Origin: an uncultured Planctomycetaceae bacterium
Lineage (GTDB): Bacteria > Planctomycetota > Planctomycetia > Gemmatales > Gemmataceae
DNA: 37,856 bases
Reading direction: 5' to 3'
Assembly (NCBI GenBank): GCA_937888715.1
Contig: CALARU010000358.1
Coordinates: 1 to 37,856, forward strand
Shown in pieces: positions 18,535 through 26,691 of this stretch. The first letter of the stretch is position 1. Each line of letters starts with the position of its first letter. Under the pieces are notes generated by a model that saw only the letters and a program-made list of their open reading frames with translations, was not told the DNA's origin and searched no databases. Made by a program: the position numbers and the translations under genes.

Positions 18535-19070
18535 TTATCTCTGGCTTGCGCCTTTTGCAATTGATCCAGTAAAAACTGGATCGTTGGACGGTCGGCAGGC
18601 GATGAAGATTTAAACGCATATACCACTTCACCTTTTGCATCCAATACGAAATCCCCACCCAATTGAAATAAGTCCTCCTTGGAATAGCCCAAGGATGGTA
18701 ACCATCCTGTTAATATTCTTCCCATAAACTTCCACAGCACTTTAGGTAACAGAAAATCCTTCCACTGGGCAGAGCCCAATTCGAACACCTTGTATGCTTC
18801 TTTTTTAGAATCGCTTAGCAAGGGGAATGGCAAATTCAACTCTTGAGCGAGTTTAGACGCCTCGGCGGGTGAAGAAAAAGTGATTGCGACAACTGTCGCA
18901 TTAATATCTTTGAACAATGGGTATTGATCACGGATATCGCCCAGATGGGCTCTGCAAAGCACTCAGCCCAAATGCCTGAGAAAAACCAAAAGAATAGGGG
19001 CTGGGCCAAAAGATCGCAGCTCCCTGATCTGGTTTTGTGTGTCTTGAAACTTTAACAATAAATGGTTCAT
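18531..19070 (-). CDS. PRXL2/SelU-like peroxiredoxin, probable selenoprotein (in-frame TGA)
   Basis: Read from the ATG at 19070 this is a 179-residue AhpC/TSA_2-type thioredoxin-fold protein with one in-frame TGA at 18965-18963 (codon 36). Before it the frame reads PILLVFLRHLG; after it VLCRAHLGDIRDQ. Relatives have FLRHFGCxFCR there, so TGA replaces exactly the first cysteine of the redox CxxC, giving U36-x-x-C39. The downstream part has VVAITFSSPAEA, LPFPLLSD and GGDFVLDAKGEVVYAF, with no other disruption. Naive calling gives only a 143-residue piece from a GTG right after the TGA. No strong ribosome site precedes the ATG. I see only weak candidate SECIS stems after the TGA. The alternative is a nonsense mutation or sequencing error. 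Confidence 0.72.
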
Positions 19071-19307
19071 TGGGTTCGATCAGGGTAAAACATTGAAATT
19101 GAAACTTCCTATTCAACATTATAGCCCCCATCTTCACATGGATAAAACTTAAAACACGAATCTTTGATGCAATCGTTAAAGTTGACACTTTCGTTACGTC
19201 GATAAAAACCTTGCAGATACTCCATGCCATTACCTCGATTGAAGAGAAATGGTTTTAAGCGGGAACGGGAAACCCGGGTGCGTTTAAGTTGTAGAAAGGT
19301 GTCCGAT

Positions 19308-19871
19308 ATGAAAACCAGAAAAAAACACATTGTAGGCGGGTTAATCGCTGCCTTATCTTTAAGCGTGACAGGCTGTATGCCTTTTTCAATGGGGATATTC
19401 ACCCCTACGCCGGTACCCCCTTGGGTTACTGAACGCATGGAAGAAAAATACACCCATCGGAATGATCACCGAACACCGATTATGCCTCCAATCAAAGAAG
19501 GCGCTGCGCCTCCTATTTGCGAAGATGCCCCAGACGATGCACAAGTCATCAGGGCTATGCCACACATGGCACGCGGTTTCCCTTATGTGTATGAAGAGCA
19601 CAGGGATGATGTTCAAATTGTGACCGAAAGGCTTGTGGATAAAATTGATCCACCAAGATTCTTCCCACTAGTTGGACCCGCACAGCTTCATCATTGCCAT
19701 TGGAAAGCAACCATCTATTACACCGAAGTCATTGAATCTGGATATCCGTTTCCTGTGAAAATCAAACGCCCCAGAATTCAAGTCGTATACATCGACAAGG
19801 ATCACTTGCATCTTTATGCAGGAACCCCTGAACTCCAGAAATCTTTCACCAAAGACCTGGCTGGATACTAA
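19308..19871 (+). CDS. Lipoprotein of unknown function preceding BON-domain gene
   Basis: A 187-residue lipoprotein. MKTRKK and a hydrophobic stretch lead to the lipobox VTGC (Cys about 22). The mature protein is proline-rich, then has a conserved-looking body with GPAQLHHCHWKATIYYTE, SGYPFPVKIKRPRIQVVYIDKDHLH; the HHCHW cluster could bind metal. I recognise this type from planctomycetes but no function. The ATG at 19308 has AAAGGTG about 7 nt upstream; a longer frame from 19224 is less likely. A GGG-AAA-CCC-centred imperfect hairpin lies in the leader near 19260-19285. The BON-domain gene begins 43 nt downstream, so they probably form an operon. Confidence 0.72.
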   Translation: MKTRKKHIVGGLIAALSLSVTGCMPFSMGIFTPTPVPPWVTERMEEKYTHRNDHRTPIMPPIKEGAAPPICEDAPDDAQVIRAMPHMARGFPYVYEEHRDDVQIVTERLVDKIDPPRFFPLVGPAQLHHCHWKATIYYTEVIESGYPFPVKIKRPRIQVVYIDKDHLHLYAGTPELQKSFTKDLAGY

Positions 19872-19914
19872 ACCTAGGATTCGAAATCAGCGAACTTTTG
19901 GAGAGACAGACATC

Positions 19915-22029
19915 ATGCGCAAGCCATGGGAATTATCAGCGCAAAGACTTTTAACCTTGAGTGCGTTCGGAATCCTAACAGGGTTTTCTGTTACTGGTTT
20001 AACAAATGCAGCAGAACAAACCAAGCCTGGCGTTATCATCGCCTCTGCAAAGTCTGCTGCAGGAAAATCTACTACAGAAAACAAACCTGAAGATTCTATC
20101 GCCCTTGCAGAATCCATGCGCATTCACATCGAATTTCTCGCTGATCCGTTGATTTCTACAACGGATATCTCGCCTTCAATTAAAAAGGGCAAAATAATTC
20201 TCAATGGCAATGTGAACAACAACACTGTTGCGAATAATGCTGTTGCCCTTGCAAGCAGGCTTACTACCTGCAAGGTGATTAGTGAAATCAGAATCTGGCC
20301 TATTTCTTTTAACAAAACCACAAAAGTTCCTGTGGAAACACTTCAGGCCAACACTAATAAAGTAGTCAGCACCGAATTTCAAACCGCTTACCCAAAATTA
20401 TCCGTTGCTGTTTCTGCGGAAGGTTGCGTAATAGTTTCTGGCCCAGTAATCACCCTCGAAGATAAACTCGAAATTAGCAAACGACTTCGTAAAGTTCCGG
20501 GTTGCCAAAGAGTCATCAATAAAATGGCTGTTCAACCCATGCGCATGGGTAACGAAACAGTGACGATGGTAAATAAAGATGGTACCAAGTGGATTATAGG
20601 CAAAGATCAAACCACAACTCCCACCCAAGCAATCCAATTGACCCCAACCCCAACTGTAATAACTAACAAAGAAATCACCCAAGCGATCGTATCAACAAAG
20701 CCTTCCGACAAAATTGCACCCGCAATAGTACCTGCGCAAAATATCGTGCAATCCCCAAAAACCACCAACAGTAAAGAGCAAAGGCCCAAGGCACTTCCAG
20801 AAAGTCTGGTTCCAGTAGTTCCCGTTGCCAAGCCTTTACCCACTCCAGAAAAAACAGTAGATGTATTCTCGACACCAAAACTTCCTATGGATTGGACCTC
20901 GAAGAAGAGTGAACATGTTCAAAAAAAGGAACCAGTAAAACCTGCAGAAAGCACTGCGAAAAAAATTGCGCCCGAAGATAAAGCAAAACCAGTCACCAAA
21001 ACAGTTGAAGCTAAAACAACCAGCACAACCAAAGAAAAAACAGAAGTTTTCCCAAGCTTCCCGAACCTAAACAAGAAACCAGAAAAACCAGAAGCAACTG
21101 CCTCTACTCCTATAATTAAAAAAGACATTCCCGTAGTAAAGCAAGCTACACCAGTTACACCGAAGAAAGAATTACCAAAGCTTGCAGATAAAAAAGAACT
21201 AGCTGCACCAAAAGTACTAGTTGAAAATGAAACCATAAAAGGCAAAGTAGACACCGTAACAAAAACCGCAGCCCGCACATTCATTCCTGCCCATGATCCA
21301 ATCGGTTCCTCCCCTGTAAAAGCAGATATGCTTGGTTTCCCCTTGGCAAGAAAAGAAGCCCCCCCCTCTGAAACTCAAAAGCCTTTGCTTACTGATAAAG
21401 TACCAACCAGATATGCAACAAACTCTGATAAAGATGGTGACTACAACAGACCCTACCTTGCAACAAGAACTCAGGTTAAGCCCGTTACCAATGAAAACAT
21501 CGTTGCCGAAAACACAACCTCTGTTGCAAGTAAGCCTGCAGCAAAACAAGATACAATCGCAGATATCAAACCCAGCACACCCATAACTTCACAACCTTTG
21601 GTGAAAAAAGAAGCAACTCCTTCCACGACAAAATCTAATACTACTAAAGTGATTGCGACATCGGAAACTCAGGCCTCAACAGTCTCAAACGGCAAAAACA
21701 AAACCGTGCCCGCAACTACTGCAAGCAAAAAAGTGGAATCCTCCACAAAGCCTAATATTGCAACAGGCACCATAATTTTTGATTCTGATGAAGGCGATAC
21801 TAAAACAATCGCAAATTCTAAAACAGCCTTGACCTCGCTCAAAAAACAAGTGGAGCAAGTGTGTGGCAGAAAAGTTTCATCGGTCCAAGTAATCGAAAAG
21901 CCCGATGGCTCTAGAGTGCTTTTGATCGATGTAGCTCATGGAAGCAAGCAGGAAGACCTGGCGAAAACCCTGTTCAGCATGCCTGAAATTGCAGAAAACA
22001 ATGTGACTATTGAATTCATAATCAAATAG
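19915..22029 (+). CDS. Exported BON-domain protein with long disordered linker
   Basis: A 704-residue exported protein. A signal peptide (about 1-34, ending TNAA) is followed by two BON-type alpha/beta domains at about 70-130 (KKGKIILNGNVNNNTVANNAV) and 145-215 (AEGCVIVSGPVITLEDKLEIS). A Lys/Thr/Pro/Ala-rich disordered region of over 350 residues follows. The last 75 residues form a third BON-like fold (VSSVQVIEKPDGSRVLLIDVAH). BON domains bind phospholipid or peptidoglycan-associated partners, so an envelope-spanning tether is plausible. GGAGAG lies 12 nt before the ATG; the frame extends upstream to 19816 but would overlap the lipoprotein gene. It ends at a strong terminator. Confidence 0.75.
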   Translation: MRKPWELSAQRLLTLSAFGILTGFSVTGLTNAAEQTKPGVIIASAKSAAGKSTTENKPEDSIALAESMRIHIEFLADPLISTTDISPSIKKGKIILNGNVNNNTVANNAVALASRLTTCKVISEIRIWPISFNKTTKVPVETLQANTNKVVSTEFQTAYPKLSVAVSAEGCVIVSGPVITLEDKLEISKRLRKVPGCQRVINKMAVQPMRMGNETVTMVNKDGTKWIIGKDQTTTPTQAIQLTPTPTVITNKEITQAIVSTKPSDKIAPAIVPAQNIVQSPKTTNSKEQRPKALPESLVPVVPVAKPLPTPEKTVDVFSTPKLPMDWTSKKSEHVQKKEPVKPAESTAKKIAPEDKAKPVTKTVEAKTTSTTKEKTEVFPSFPNLNKKPEKPEATASTPIIKKDIPVVKQATPVTPKKELPKLADKKELAAPKVLVENETIKGKVDTVTKTAARTFIPAHDPIGSSPVKADMLGFPLARKEAPPSETQKPLLTDKVPTRYATNSDKDGDYNRPYLATRTQVKPVTNENIVAENTTSVASKPAAKQDTIADIKPSTPITSQPLVKKEATPSTTKSNTTKVIATSETQASTVSNGKNKTVPATTASKKVESSTKPNIATGTIIFDSDEGDTKTIANSKTALTSLKKQVEQVCGRKVSSVQVIEKPDGSRVLLIDVAHGSKQEDLAKTLFSMPEIAENNVTIEFIIK

Positions 22030-22057
22030 ATTGTGCAATAACAAATCATTCCCGCAA

Positions 22058-22098
22058 GATGGAGCGCCTATTCCGAAAGGCGCTCCATCATTTTTTTT
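22058..22098 (+). terminator. Strong rho-independent terminator after the BON gene
   Basis: GATGGAGCGCCT (22058-22069) pairs perfectly with AGGCGCTCCATC (22078-22089) around an 8-nt loop, followed by A and eight Ts. It lies 29 nt past the stop of the plus-strand gene. Its right arm and T-run overlap the stop and last codons of the convergent TlpA gene. Confidence 0.9.
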
Positions 22099-22630
22099 CT
22101 ACCACAACTTTATTTAATACTTTTTGAATTTCCCGCTCTATCTTATCCGCTAGATCTTTAAAAGAATTAATATCATCCATGATGGTTTTCGAATTGAAAC
22201 GGATAATCCCCCGCTCATCAATCAGAATAAGCATGGGAAGAAATTCTATATCCCATTCCCGATTGATACTGCCCAACCCATCCCAGAATGAAGGCCATGT
22301 CATGCCAAACTGCTGCTGGGCTTTCACCAACGCAGTTTTATCTATGTCGGAATTAACACCCAGTAAAACAAAAGGCTTGCCTTCAAATTGCTTGACCAAC
22401 TGTTTTTCGTAAGGCAAAAGCTCTTTGCAAGGCCCGCACCACGATGCCCAAAAACTTAACAACACCACCTTGCCCTTATACTGGCTCAATTCCATTTTCA
22501 CCCCCGAAGCATCTTCCGCCTTTATTTCTGGCGCAATGTTTCCAACCCTCACCCCAACAGTCAAAGCCTTCGGTTCCTCTGAACATCCCATAAACAACAG
22601 CAACGCTAGCAACCAATATTTACTTTTCAT
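22088..22630 (-). CDS. TlpA-like thioredoxin lipoprotein
   Basis: A 180-residue envelope-anchored thiol:disulfide protein. The signal ends in the lipobox FMGC (Cys16). A TlpA/ResA-type redoxin domain follows, with YKGKVVLLSFWASWCGPC (active-site WCGPC at 64-68), GVNSDID, and a cis-proline region FLPMLILID. It probably reduces periplasmic disulfides, for example in cytochrome c maturation or protein repair; the substrate is unknown. GAGG lies just before the ATG. The start is one base after the mutY stop, so the two are translationally coupled. The last codons form part of the opposing gene's terminator. Confidence 0.88.
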   Translation of the reverse strand: MKSKYWLLALLLFMGCSEEPKALTVGVRVGNIAPEIKAEDASGVKMELSQYKGKVVLLSFWASWCGPCKELLPYEKQLVKQFEGKPFVLLGVNSDIDKTALVKAQQQFGMTWPSFWDGLGSINREWDIEFLPMLILIDERGIIRFNSKTIMDDINSFKDLADKIEREIQKVLNKVVVEKK

Positions 22631-22631
22631 C

Positions 22632-23765
22632 TCATACCTCTTTTTTCAACTCAAGTGCTTTTACCGCCATCGCTATCATTTTCGATTGAGGCGAACTTTT
22701 GGGATACTTCTCCATATCACTCAAACATACCCAAGCCAATTCCTCATAATAATCGGAGGCCCCTTTTCCAGAAACCTCACCCATAAAAACTCTTACCGTT
22801 ATTTTAAATCGTGTCACCGGATGAATCACTTTGCCTATCTCACGAAACCTTTTTGATTCCACTGATGCATACTTACGGGAAATAATTCCCAACGCTTTCG
22901 CTTCAGTCTCACCCTCCTCCGGGGTATCGTGTGGCACTTCCCATAAACCCGCCCACCGTTGCCCAACAGGCCTTTTACCCAATAGAATCCTTTTCTTATT
23001 AACCAACACCGTGGCCAATTCTTGGACCTGTGTCACTACTACTTTTTTCTTCTTGATCGGTAACTCTGTTACAAGATCGCTTCGCTTGGCAATGCAAAAA
23101 GGGGAAAGAGGACACGAGTTGCACTTGGGGTTAGTCACCGTGCATACCAAAGACCCCACTTCCATCATCGCTTGATTAAATTCTCCGATATCTCTTTCAG
23201 GCAATATTTCCTCCGCAGCTTCCCAAAGGAACTTATTTCCCAAAGAGGAATCCACATCGTGTGCTAATGCGAAAAGTCTGGCCAACACACGCTTGGTGTT
23301 GGCTTCAAGAATGGGCAACCTAGTATCAAAGGCCTGGGATAAAACTGCGTTTCGAGTGTACCGACCCAAACCAGGCAAACAAGAAAGGGCTTCAGGGGTG
23401 TCAGGGAAAACCCCAGCATAATCTGCGATGATCATTTTAGCGGCTTGGTGCATGTGCCTTGCGCGCCTGTAATAACCAAGGCCCTGCCAATGCTTCAATA
23501 CCTCTTGTTCATCTGCAGCAGCAAGCGCTTCTACCGTCGGAAACGACTTCAAAAACCTTTCGAAATATGGAATCACTGTTGCAACTTGAGTCTGCTGCAA
23601 CATGATTTCGCTAACCCATATCGCAAAGGGATCTCTGGTTTTTCTCCAGGGAAGGTCTCGTTTTCTTTCCCCAAACCAAAATAATAAAGCTTTTCCCAAA
23701 AGCTTTTTAGAAGCAGGCAAAAGAGACGGCTTGGGAAGTATTGTTTCCAGCTTTTCTTTTGCCAT
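22632..23765 (-). CDS. mutY: A/G-specific adenine glycosylase
   Basis: Removes adenine mispaired with 8-oxoguanine in base excision repair. The 377-residue protein has the catalytic Glu53 in WVSEIMLQQTQV, a helix-hairpin-helix CLPGLGRYT, the 4Fe-4S ligands C-x6-C-x2-C-x5-C in CTVTNPKCNSCPLSPFC, and a C-terminal NUDIX-like 8-oxoG recognition domain (GKRPVGQRWAGLWEVP). The usual catalytic Asp in PILDGNxKRVL is Glu154 here (PILEANTKRVL), an oddity that may be a clade variant. The start lies 3 nt after the FHA gene stop, with no separate ribosome site, suggesting coupling. Confidence 0.93.
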   Translation of the reverse strand: MAKEKLETILPKPSLLPASKKLLGKALLFWFGERKRDLPWRKTRDPFAIWVSEIMLQQTQVATVIPYFERFLKSFPTVEALAAADEQEVLKHWQGLGYYRRARHMHQAAKMIIADYAGVFPDTPEALSCLPGLGRYTRNAVLSQAFDTRLPILEANTKRVLARLFALAHDVDSSLGNKFLWEAAEEILPERDIGEFNQAMMEVGSLVCTVTNPKCNSCPLSPFCIAKRSDLVTELPIKKKKVVVTQVQELATVLVNKKRILLGKRPVGQRWAGLWEVPHDTPEEGETEAKALGIISRKYASVESKRFREIGKVIHPVTRFKITVRVFMGEVSGKGASDYYEELAWVCLSDMEKYPKSSPQSKMIAMAVKALELKKEV

Positions 23766-23768
23766 GTA

Positions 23769-24395
23769 CTACTTTTTTAAACGGAATTTTGCAAATAATG
23801 CTGCCGCTGCATCTGAAGTATTTCCTGTAGGCTTTGGTTTTTCTTCAGGCTTGGCTCCATCCTCAGAAGTTGCTCCCGATCCGCCTGCATCTTTTTCCGC
23901 ACCCGCCTCGGGTATCGCATCTTTCCACGATGGCTTCGTACCGCTAGGTGCTTTGTCATCATCATCAAACAACAAATCATCCAAATCATCATCATCATCA
24001 CCCGATGATTTTTTTGGCTCAACTTTTTCACCTGGTTTTGCTACGGGTGCAACTACTGCAGGCTTCGCTGCTGGCACCGCAACTGCGGGCTTCGCCGCTG
24101 GCGCTTCAATCTTCACTTCAAAAAGCAAAGGGCCAACTTTCACTTTATCTTTTGGTTTTAGTTCAACTTCTGAGGATATTTTATTGTCATTTACAAAAGT
24201 ACCTTCAGCACTTCCCAAATCTACAAGAAAAAGTTTCCCCTGTTTAACCAAGAAAGCGCAGTGCTTATCCGAAACACCGGAAGCAGGCTTTAGCTGGCAT
24301 GAAGGATCTTTTCCAATTCGAAATTCTGCAGCAGTTATGGGAATTTCTTTACCCATCATTTTACCCGCAGTCAAAACAACCAGACTGATTTTCAT
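23769..24395 (-). CDS. FHA-domain protein
   Basis: A 208-residue cytosolic protein. Residues about 1-95 are a forkhead-associated domain that binds phosphothreonine peptides, with the key FRIGKDPSCQL, VSDKHCAF and GSAEGTFVND motifs intact (Arg, Ser, His, Asn positions present). The rest is an Ala/Pro/Lys-rich linker, an Asp-rich patch (SGDDDDDLDDLLFDDDD) and a Lys-rich tail, probably disordered. The ATG at 24395 has GAGG 9 nt upstream; a longer start at 24416 is less likely. It heads the FHA-mutY-TlpA operon. A Ser/Thr kinase partner is expected but not in the window. Confidence 0.87.
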   Translation of the reverse strand: MKISLVVLTAGKMMGKEIPITAAEFRIGKDPSCQLKPASGVSDKHCAFLVKQGKLFLVDLGSAEGTFVNDNKISSEVELKPKDKVKVGPLLFEVKIEAPAAKPAVAVPAAKPAVVAPVAKPGEKVEPKKSSGDDDDDLDDLLFDDDDKAPSGTKPSWKDAIPEAGAEKDAGGSGATSEDGAKPEEKPKPTGNTSDAAAALFAKFRLKK

Positions 24396-24457
24396 TACAA
24401 AAACCTCGTAAGCCAAATGTCATAATTCGATCATCATCGTACAATCATGCTACATCA

Positions 24458-24486
24458 TTGCATAACATCTCATAAAATGATTATCT
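24458..24486 (+). promoter_or_regulatory. Candidate promoter of the solute-binding protein gene
   Basis: TTGCAT (24458-24463) and TTATCT (24481-24486), with TG just upstream of the -10 box, are 17 nt apart in the divergent gap, ending 25 nt before the start codon at 24511. Pattern match only. Confidence 0.33.
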
Positions 24487-24510
24487 ATTTTAAGGAAAGA
24501 GAGTTTAACA

Positions 24511-26001
24511 ATGCAAAGAAATTCACCCAGTGTTTTAATAATGCTCCTGTGCCTGCTCGCATCTTCAGGCTGTACTGGCAAAAAAAACACCTCAAAAGCA
24601 GTAATACCCGCTAATAACCCTACTCTCGTAATTGCATGCCCTGAAGGCATAGCCCATGATGTGCTAAAAGCCCAAGGCTTTGTAGTTTCTAACAGACTTG
24701 GCGCAGAGCTAAAAATCATCACCCGAAGTTCAGGCAAAATTCCGGATTCAGCTGAATTAAAAGCCGATATCTGGATCATCAAACCTGAAGAAATTGGGGA
24801 ATTCTCCCAAGCAAATCTGTTAGCATTCGCCTCCGATTCAATCCAAGAACCGGGCGACAAAATCAATTGGTCCGACTTATTACCCCTCTATCGTGAAAAG
24901 CTGTTGATTTGGCAACGAAAAATAGTCGCCCTTCCACTTGCTGGAGAAGCCCGAGTTTGCCTTTATCGAAGTGATTTATTCAACAACCCCACTCATCAAA
25001 ATGGTTTTAAAACGAAATACAACACCCCTCTGAAACCACCCAACACTTGGCCAGATTACCATAAAATTGCACAGTATTTTTCTGAAGCTAATTTCAATTC
25101 AGGCAAAAGCCTGCCCGGTTTATCTTCCTCTGAAGAAGATTTCGAGAAAGATTTTCTGAGTTTTGCTGCTGGCTACACTAGGCAACCCGTCAGCCCCTCC
25201 GAAAAAATCACCCCAGAAATCGAGAACGCAGTATTTTCGTTTCAGTATGATTTTCGGACCGGAAAACCATTGATCAACACTACTGGATTTGTCAAAAGCT
25301 TAGAGAAATACAAACTATTGCAAAAATTCCGGGCCAACTCCCCCGAGACAGAATCTGGAACTTCCTTCCTACAAGGTAACGCTGCCCTTACCATTGCAGA
25401 TGCAAGCCTGGTTTACAAAACCCAAAGCAGCCCAGCCCTGAAAGATAAATTCAACATTTGCTCCATCCCTGGCTCCGATGGTTATTATCCTGGTTCATCC
25501 ACCGAATTCAGACCCTTGCCCATAGGTAACAAAATACCCTACCTAGGCGCTTCCAGTAACCTTGGTTGCGTCAATGCAAAATCCGCATCACAGGAATTAG
25601 CCTTCAAATTCTTGATAGAGCTTTCAAGCCCCGAAATCGCAGAGCGCATTTGTGTTGAACCCGCCATTGCAAGTTACACCCGCTATTCCCAATTAGATAA
25701 GATAAGACTCGATGCTTTTGGTTTGGATTCCCAACGAACTACAAGCCTGCGCGAAACGATCCGAGCAAATCTTTCCCACACCGACATTAAAAACCCCGCA
25801 TTGTGCAGCAGGTTGCCTGGCTACCAGCAACGACGAACCATTCTTGTCGAAGAAGTAAAAACTTACCTTAATAGCTCGGGTGGTTCTGCTCAAGAAACGA
25901 TGAATCAAGTTGCAAAGCGCTGGATGGAAATAGACAAAGCATGGCCTGAAAAAGAGTTCCAAGCTTTGGTGAAACAAAGCGTCGGCCTTATCGCAGACTA
26001 G
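24511..26001 (+). CDS. Extracellular solute-binding lipoprotein (ABC family 1 type)
   Basis: A 496-residue lipoprotein with signal and lipobox SSGC (Cys about 21). The body resembles ABC sugar-binding proteins of family 1: KADIWIIKPEEIGEF, a hinge-like VALPLAGEARVCLYRSDLF, PPNTWPDYHKIAQYF, GNAALTIADASLVYK and PEIAERICVEPAIASYTRY. No permease or ATPase gene is adjacent, so it either works with a distant transporter or is a sensor. GAGAG lies upstream of the ATG. Downstream AGACT/AGTCT and a T-run (25995-26027) may form a weak terminator. Substrate unknown; carbohydrate likely. Confidence 0.8.
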   Translation: MQRNSPSVLIMLLCLLASSGCTGKKNTSKAVIPANNPTLVIACPEGIAHDVLKAQGFVVSNRLGAELKIITRSSGKIPDSAELKADIWIIKPEEIGEFSQANLLAFASDSIQEPGDKINWSDLLPLYREKLLIWQRKIVALPLAGEARVCLYRSDLFNNPTHQNGFKTKYNTPLKPPNTWPDYHKIAQYFSEANFNSGKSLPGLSSSEEDFEKDFLSFAAGYTRQPVSPSEKITPEIENAVFSFQYDFRTGKPLINTTGFVKSLEKYKLLQKFRANSPETESGTSFLQGNAALTIADASLVYKTQSSPALKDKFNICSIPGSDGYYPGSSTEFRPLPIGNKIPYLGASSNLGCVNAKSASQELAFKFLIELSSPEIAERICVEPAIASYTRYSQLDKIRLDAFGLDSQRTTSLRETIRANLSHTDIKNPALCSRLPGYQQRRTILVEEVKTYLNSSGGSAQETMNQVAKRWMEIDKAWPEKEFQALVKQSVGLIAD

Positions 26002-26058
26002 AAAATAAAAGGGGACGAGTCTTTTTTAATGAAAAATTAAAAGTGTCCGGCCAACTTC

Positions 26059-26502
26059 TTAACTGCCGCGATATGTGGAATACCCAAAAGGGCTTAACAA
26101 CAAGGGCACATGGTAATGTTCGTCTGTCTTCTCAACCTCAAAGATGATCTCAACCTGAGGAAAGAAAGTCTTGGTTCCCTGCCCCTTGAAATACACCCCT
26201 GTCTCATAGACCAGCCGGTAAGTTCCAGCCTGAAGTGGCTTCTTGGTCTGGTAAAGATCCGCTGCACGCCCCTGTAGATCGGTTAAACCCCGCCCCAATT
26301 CCTCCCAATTCTTTCCCGCTTGGTATTGTAACACGATTGCTACCCCAGCGGCTGGCTTGCCACTAGCAGTATTCAGCACATGAGTGCTTATGGGAGTACG
26401 CTTAACAGAGGGATTATCCACTGACTCTGCAGCATTCAGCAGCGCTGTTAGCAGGAGTGGCAAACTAAAAAGGGCAAAACTAAACCGCTGTGTGATACGC
26501 AT
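26059..26502 (-). CDS. uraH: Exported 5-hydroxyisourate hydrolase (transthyretin-like)
   Basis: Hydrolyses 5-hydroxyisourate in the urate-to-allantoin pathway. The mature part has STHVLNTASGKPAAGV (family signature 1), a central RGLTDLQGRA, and HYHVPLLLSPFGYSTYRGS with the terminal YRGS that defines the family. A signal peptide of about 25 residues indicates export, as in some periplasmic homologues. The ATG at 26502 follows GGAGG with 5-nt spacing; an upstream start at 26535 is less likely. No other purine catabolism gene is in the window, so the substrate source is unclear. Confidence 0.9.
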   Translation of the reverse strand: MRITQRFSFALFSLPLLLTALLNAAESVDNPSVKRTPISTHVLNTASGKPAAGVAIVLQYQAGKNWEELGRGLTDLQGRAADLYQTKKPLQAGTYRLVYETGVYFKGQGTKTFFPQVEIIFEVEKTDEHYHVPLLLSPFGYSTYRGS

Positions 26503-26580
26503 AACCGCCTCCGCCTTTGCCCTGACGCACGGCATCGGTCACAAAATTTATTCTATTCTTAGATCGCCACTATTATTTAG

Positions 26581-26691
26581 GCGCCATCAATACCAGCAAA
26601 TTAATAGGCAAACGCAGACAAAGACTTACTTCAGCTCAGGTAGTTTGATGACGAGGCCCTGATTAAATTCTATCCCTAGTTTTCCTGAGCC
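26581..26691. repeat. Direct repeat, copy A (WD40 3' end and flank)
   Basis: This segment matches 28216-28319 in the same orientation, at high identity by eye, with one 7-nt indel. It includes the terminal codons of the WD40 gene, the stop and about 40 nt beyond. Similarity fades gradually rightwards, as expected of an old duplicate. The two copies enclose the accessory genes between 26787 and 28130. Confidence 0.75.

Noticed and set aside
18928-19230. Minus-strand 100-residue ORF as the missing N-terminus of the peroxiredoxin through a frameshift
   Set aside because: Its sequence near the junction is not peroxiredoxin-like. The other frame carries LLVFLRHLG, so no frameshift is needed, only the TGA.
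20760-21760. Direct-repeat-like Lys/Thr/Pro codons in the BON gene as a CRISPR or minisatellite
   Set aside because: No regular unit or spacing; ordinary low-complexity coding sequence.
23940-24005. Repeated CATCAT-like tract as a possible tandem-repeat locus
   Set aside because: It is simply the codons for the Asp-rich patch of the FHA protein.
23602-24411. 269-residue Ser/Phe/Ala-rich ORF opposite the FHA and mutY genes
   Set aside because: The composition is what antisense of Ala/Lys/Asp-rich codons gives; the FHA and MutY motifs on the minus strand are clear.
25995-26042. AGACT/AGTCT stem with T-run as a confident terminator of the solute-binding protein gene
   Set aside because: Only 5 bp of stem with an 18-nt loop; too weak to list as a terminator, mentioned only in the gene entry.
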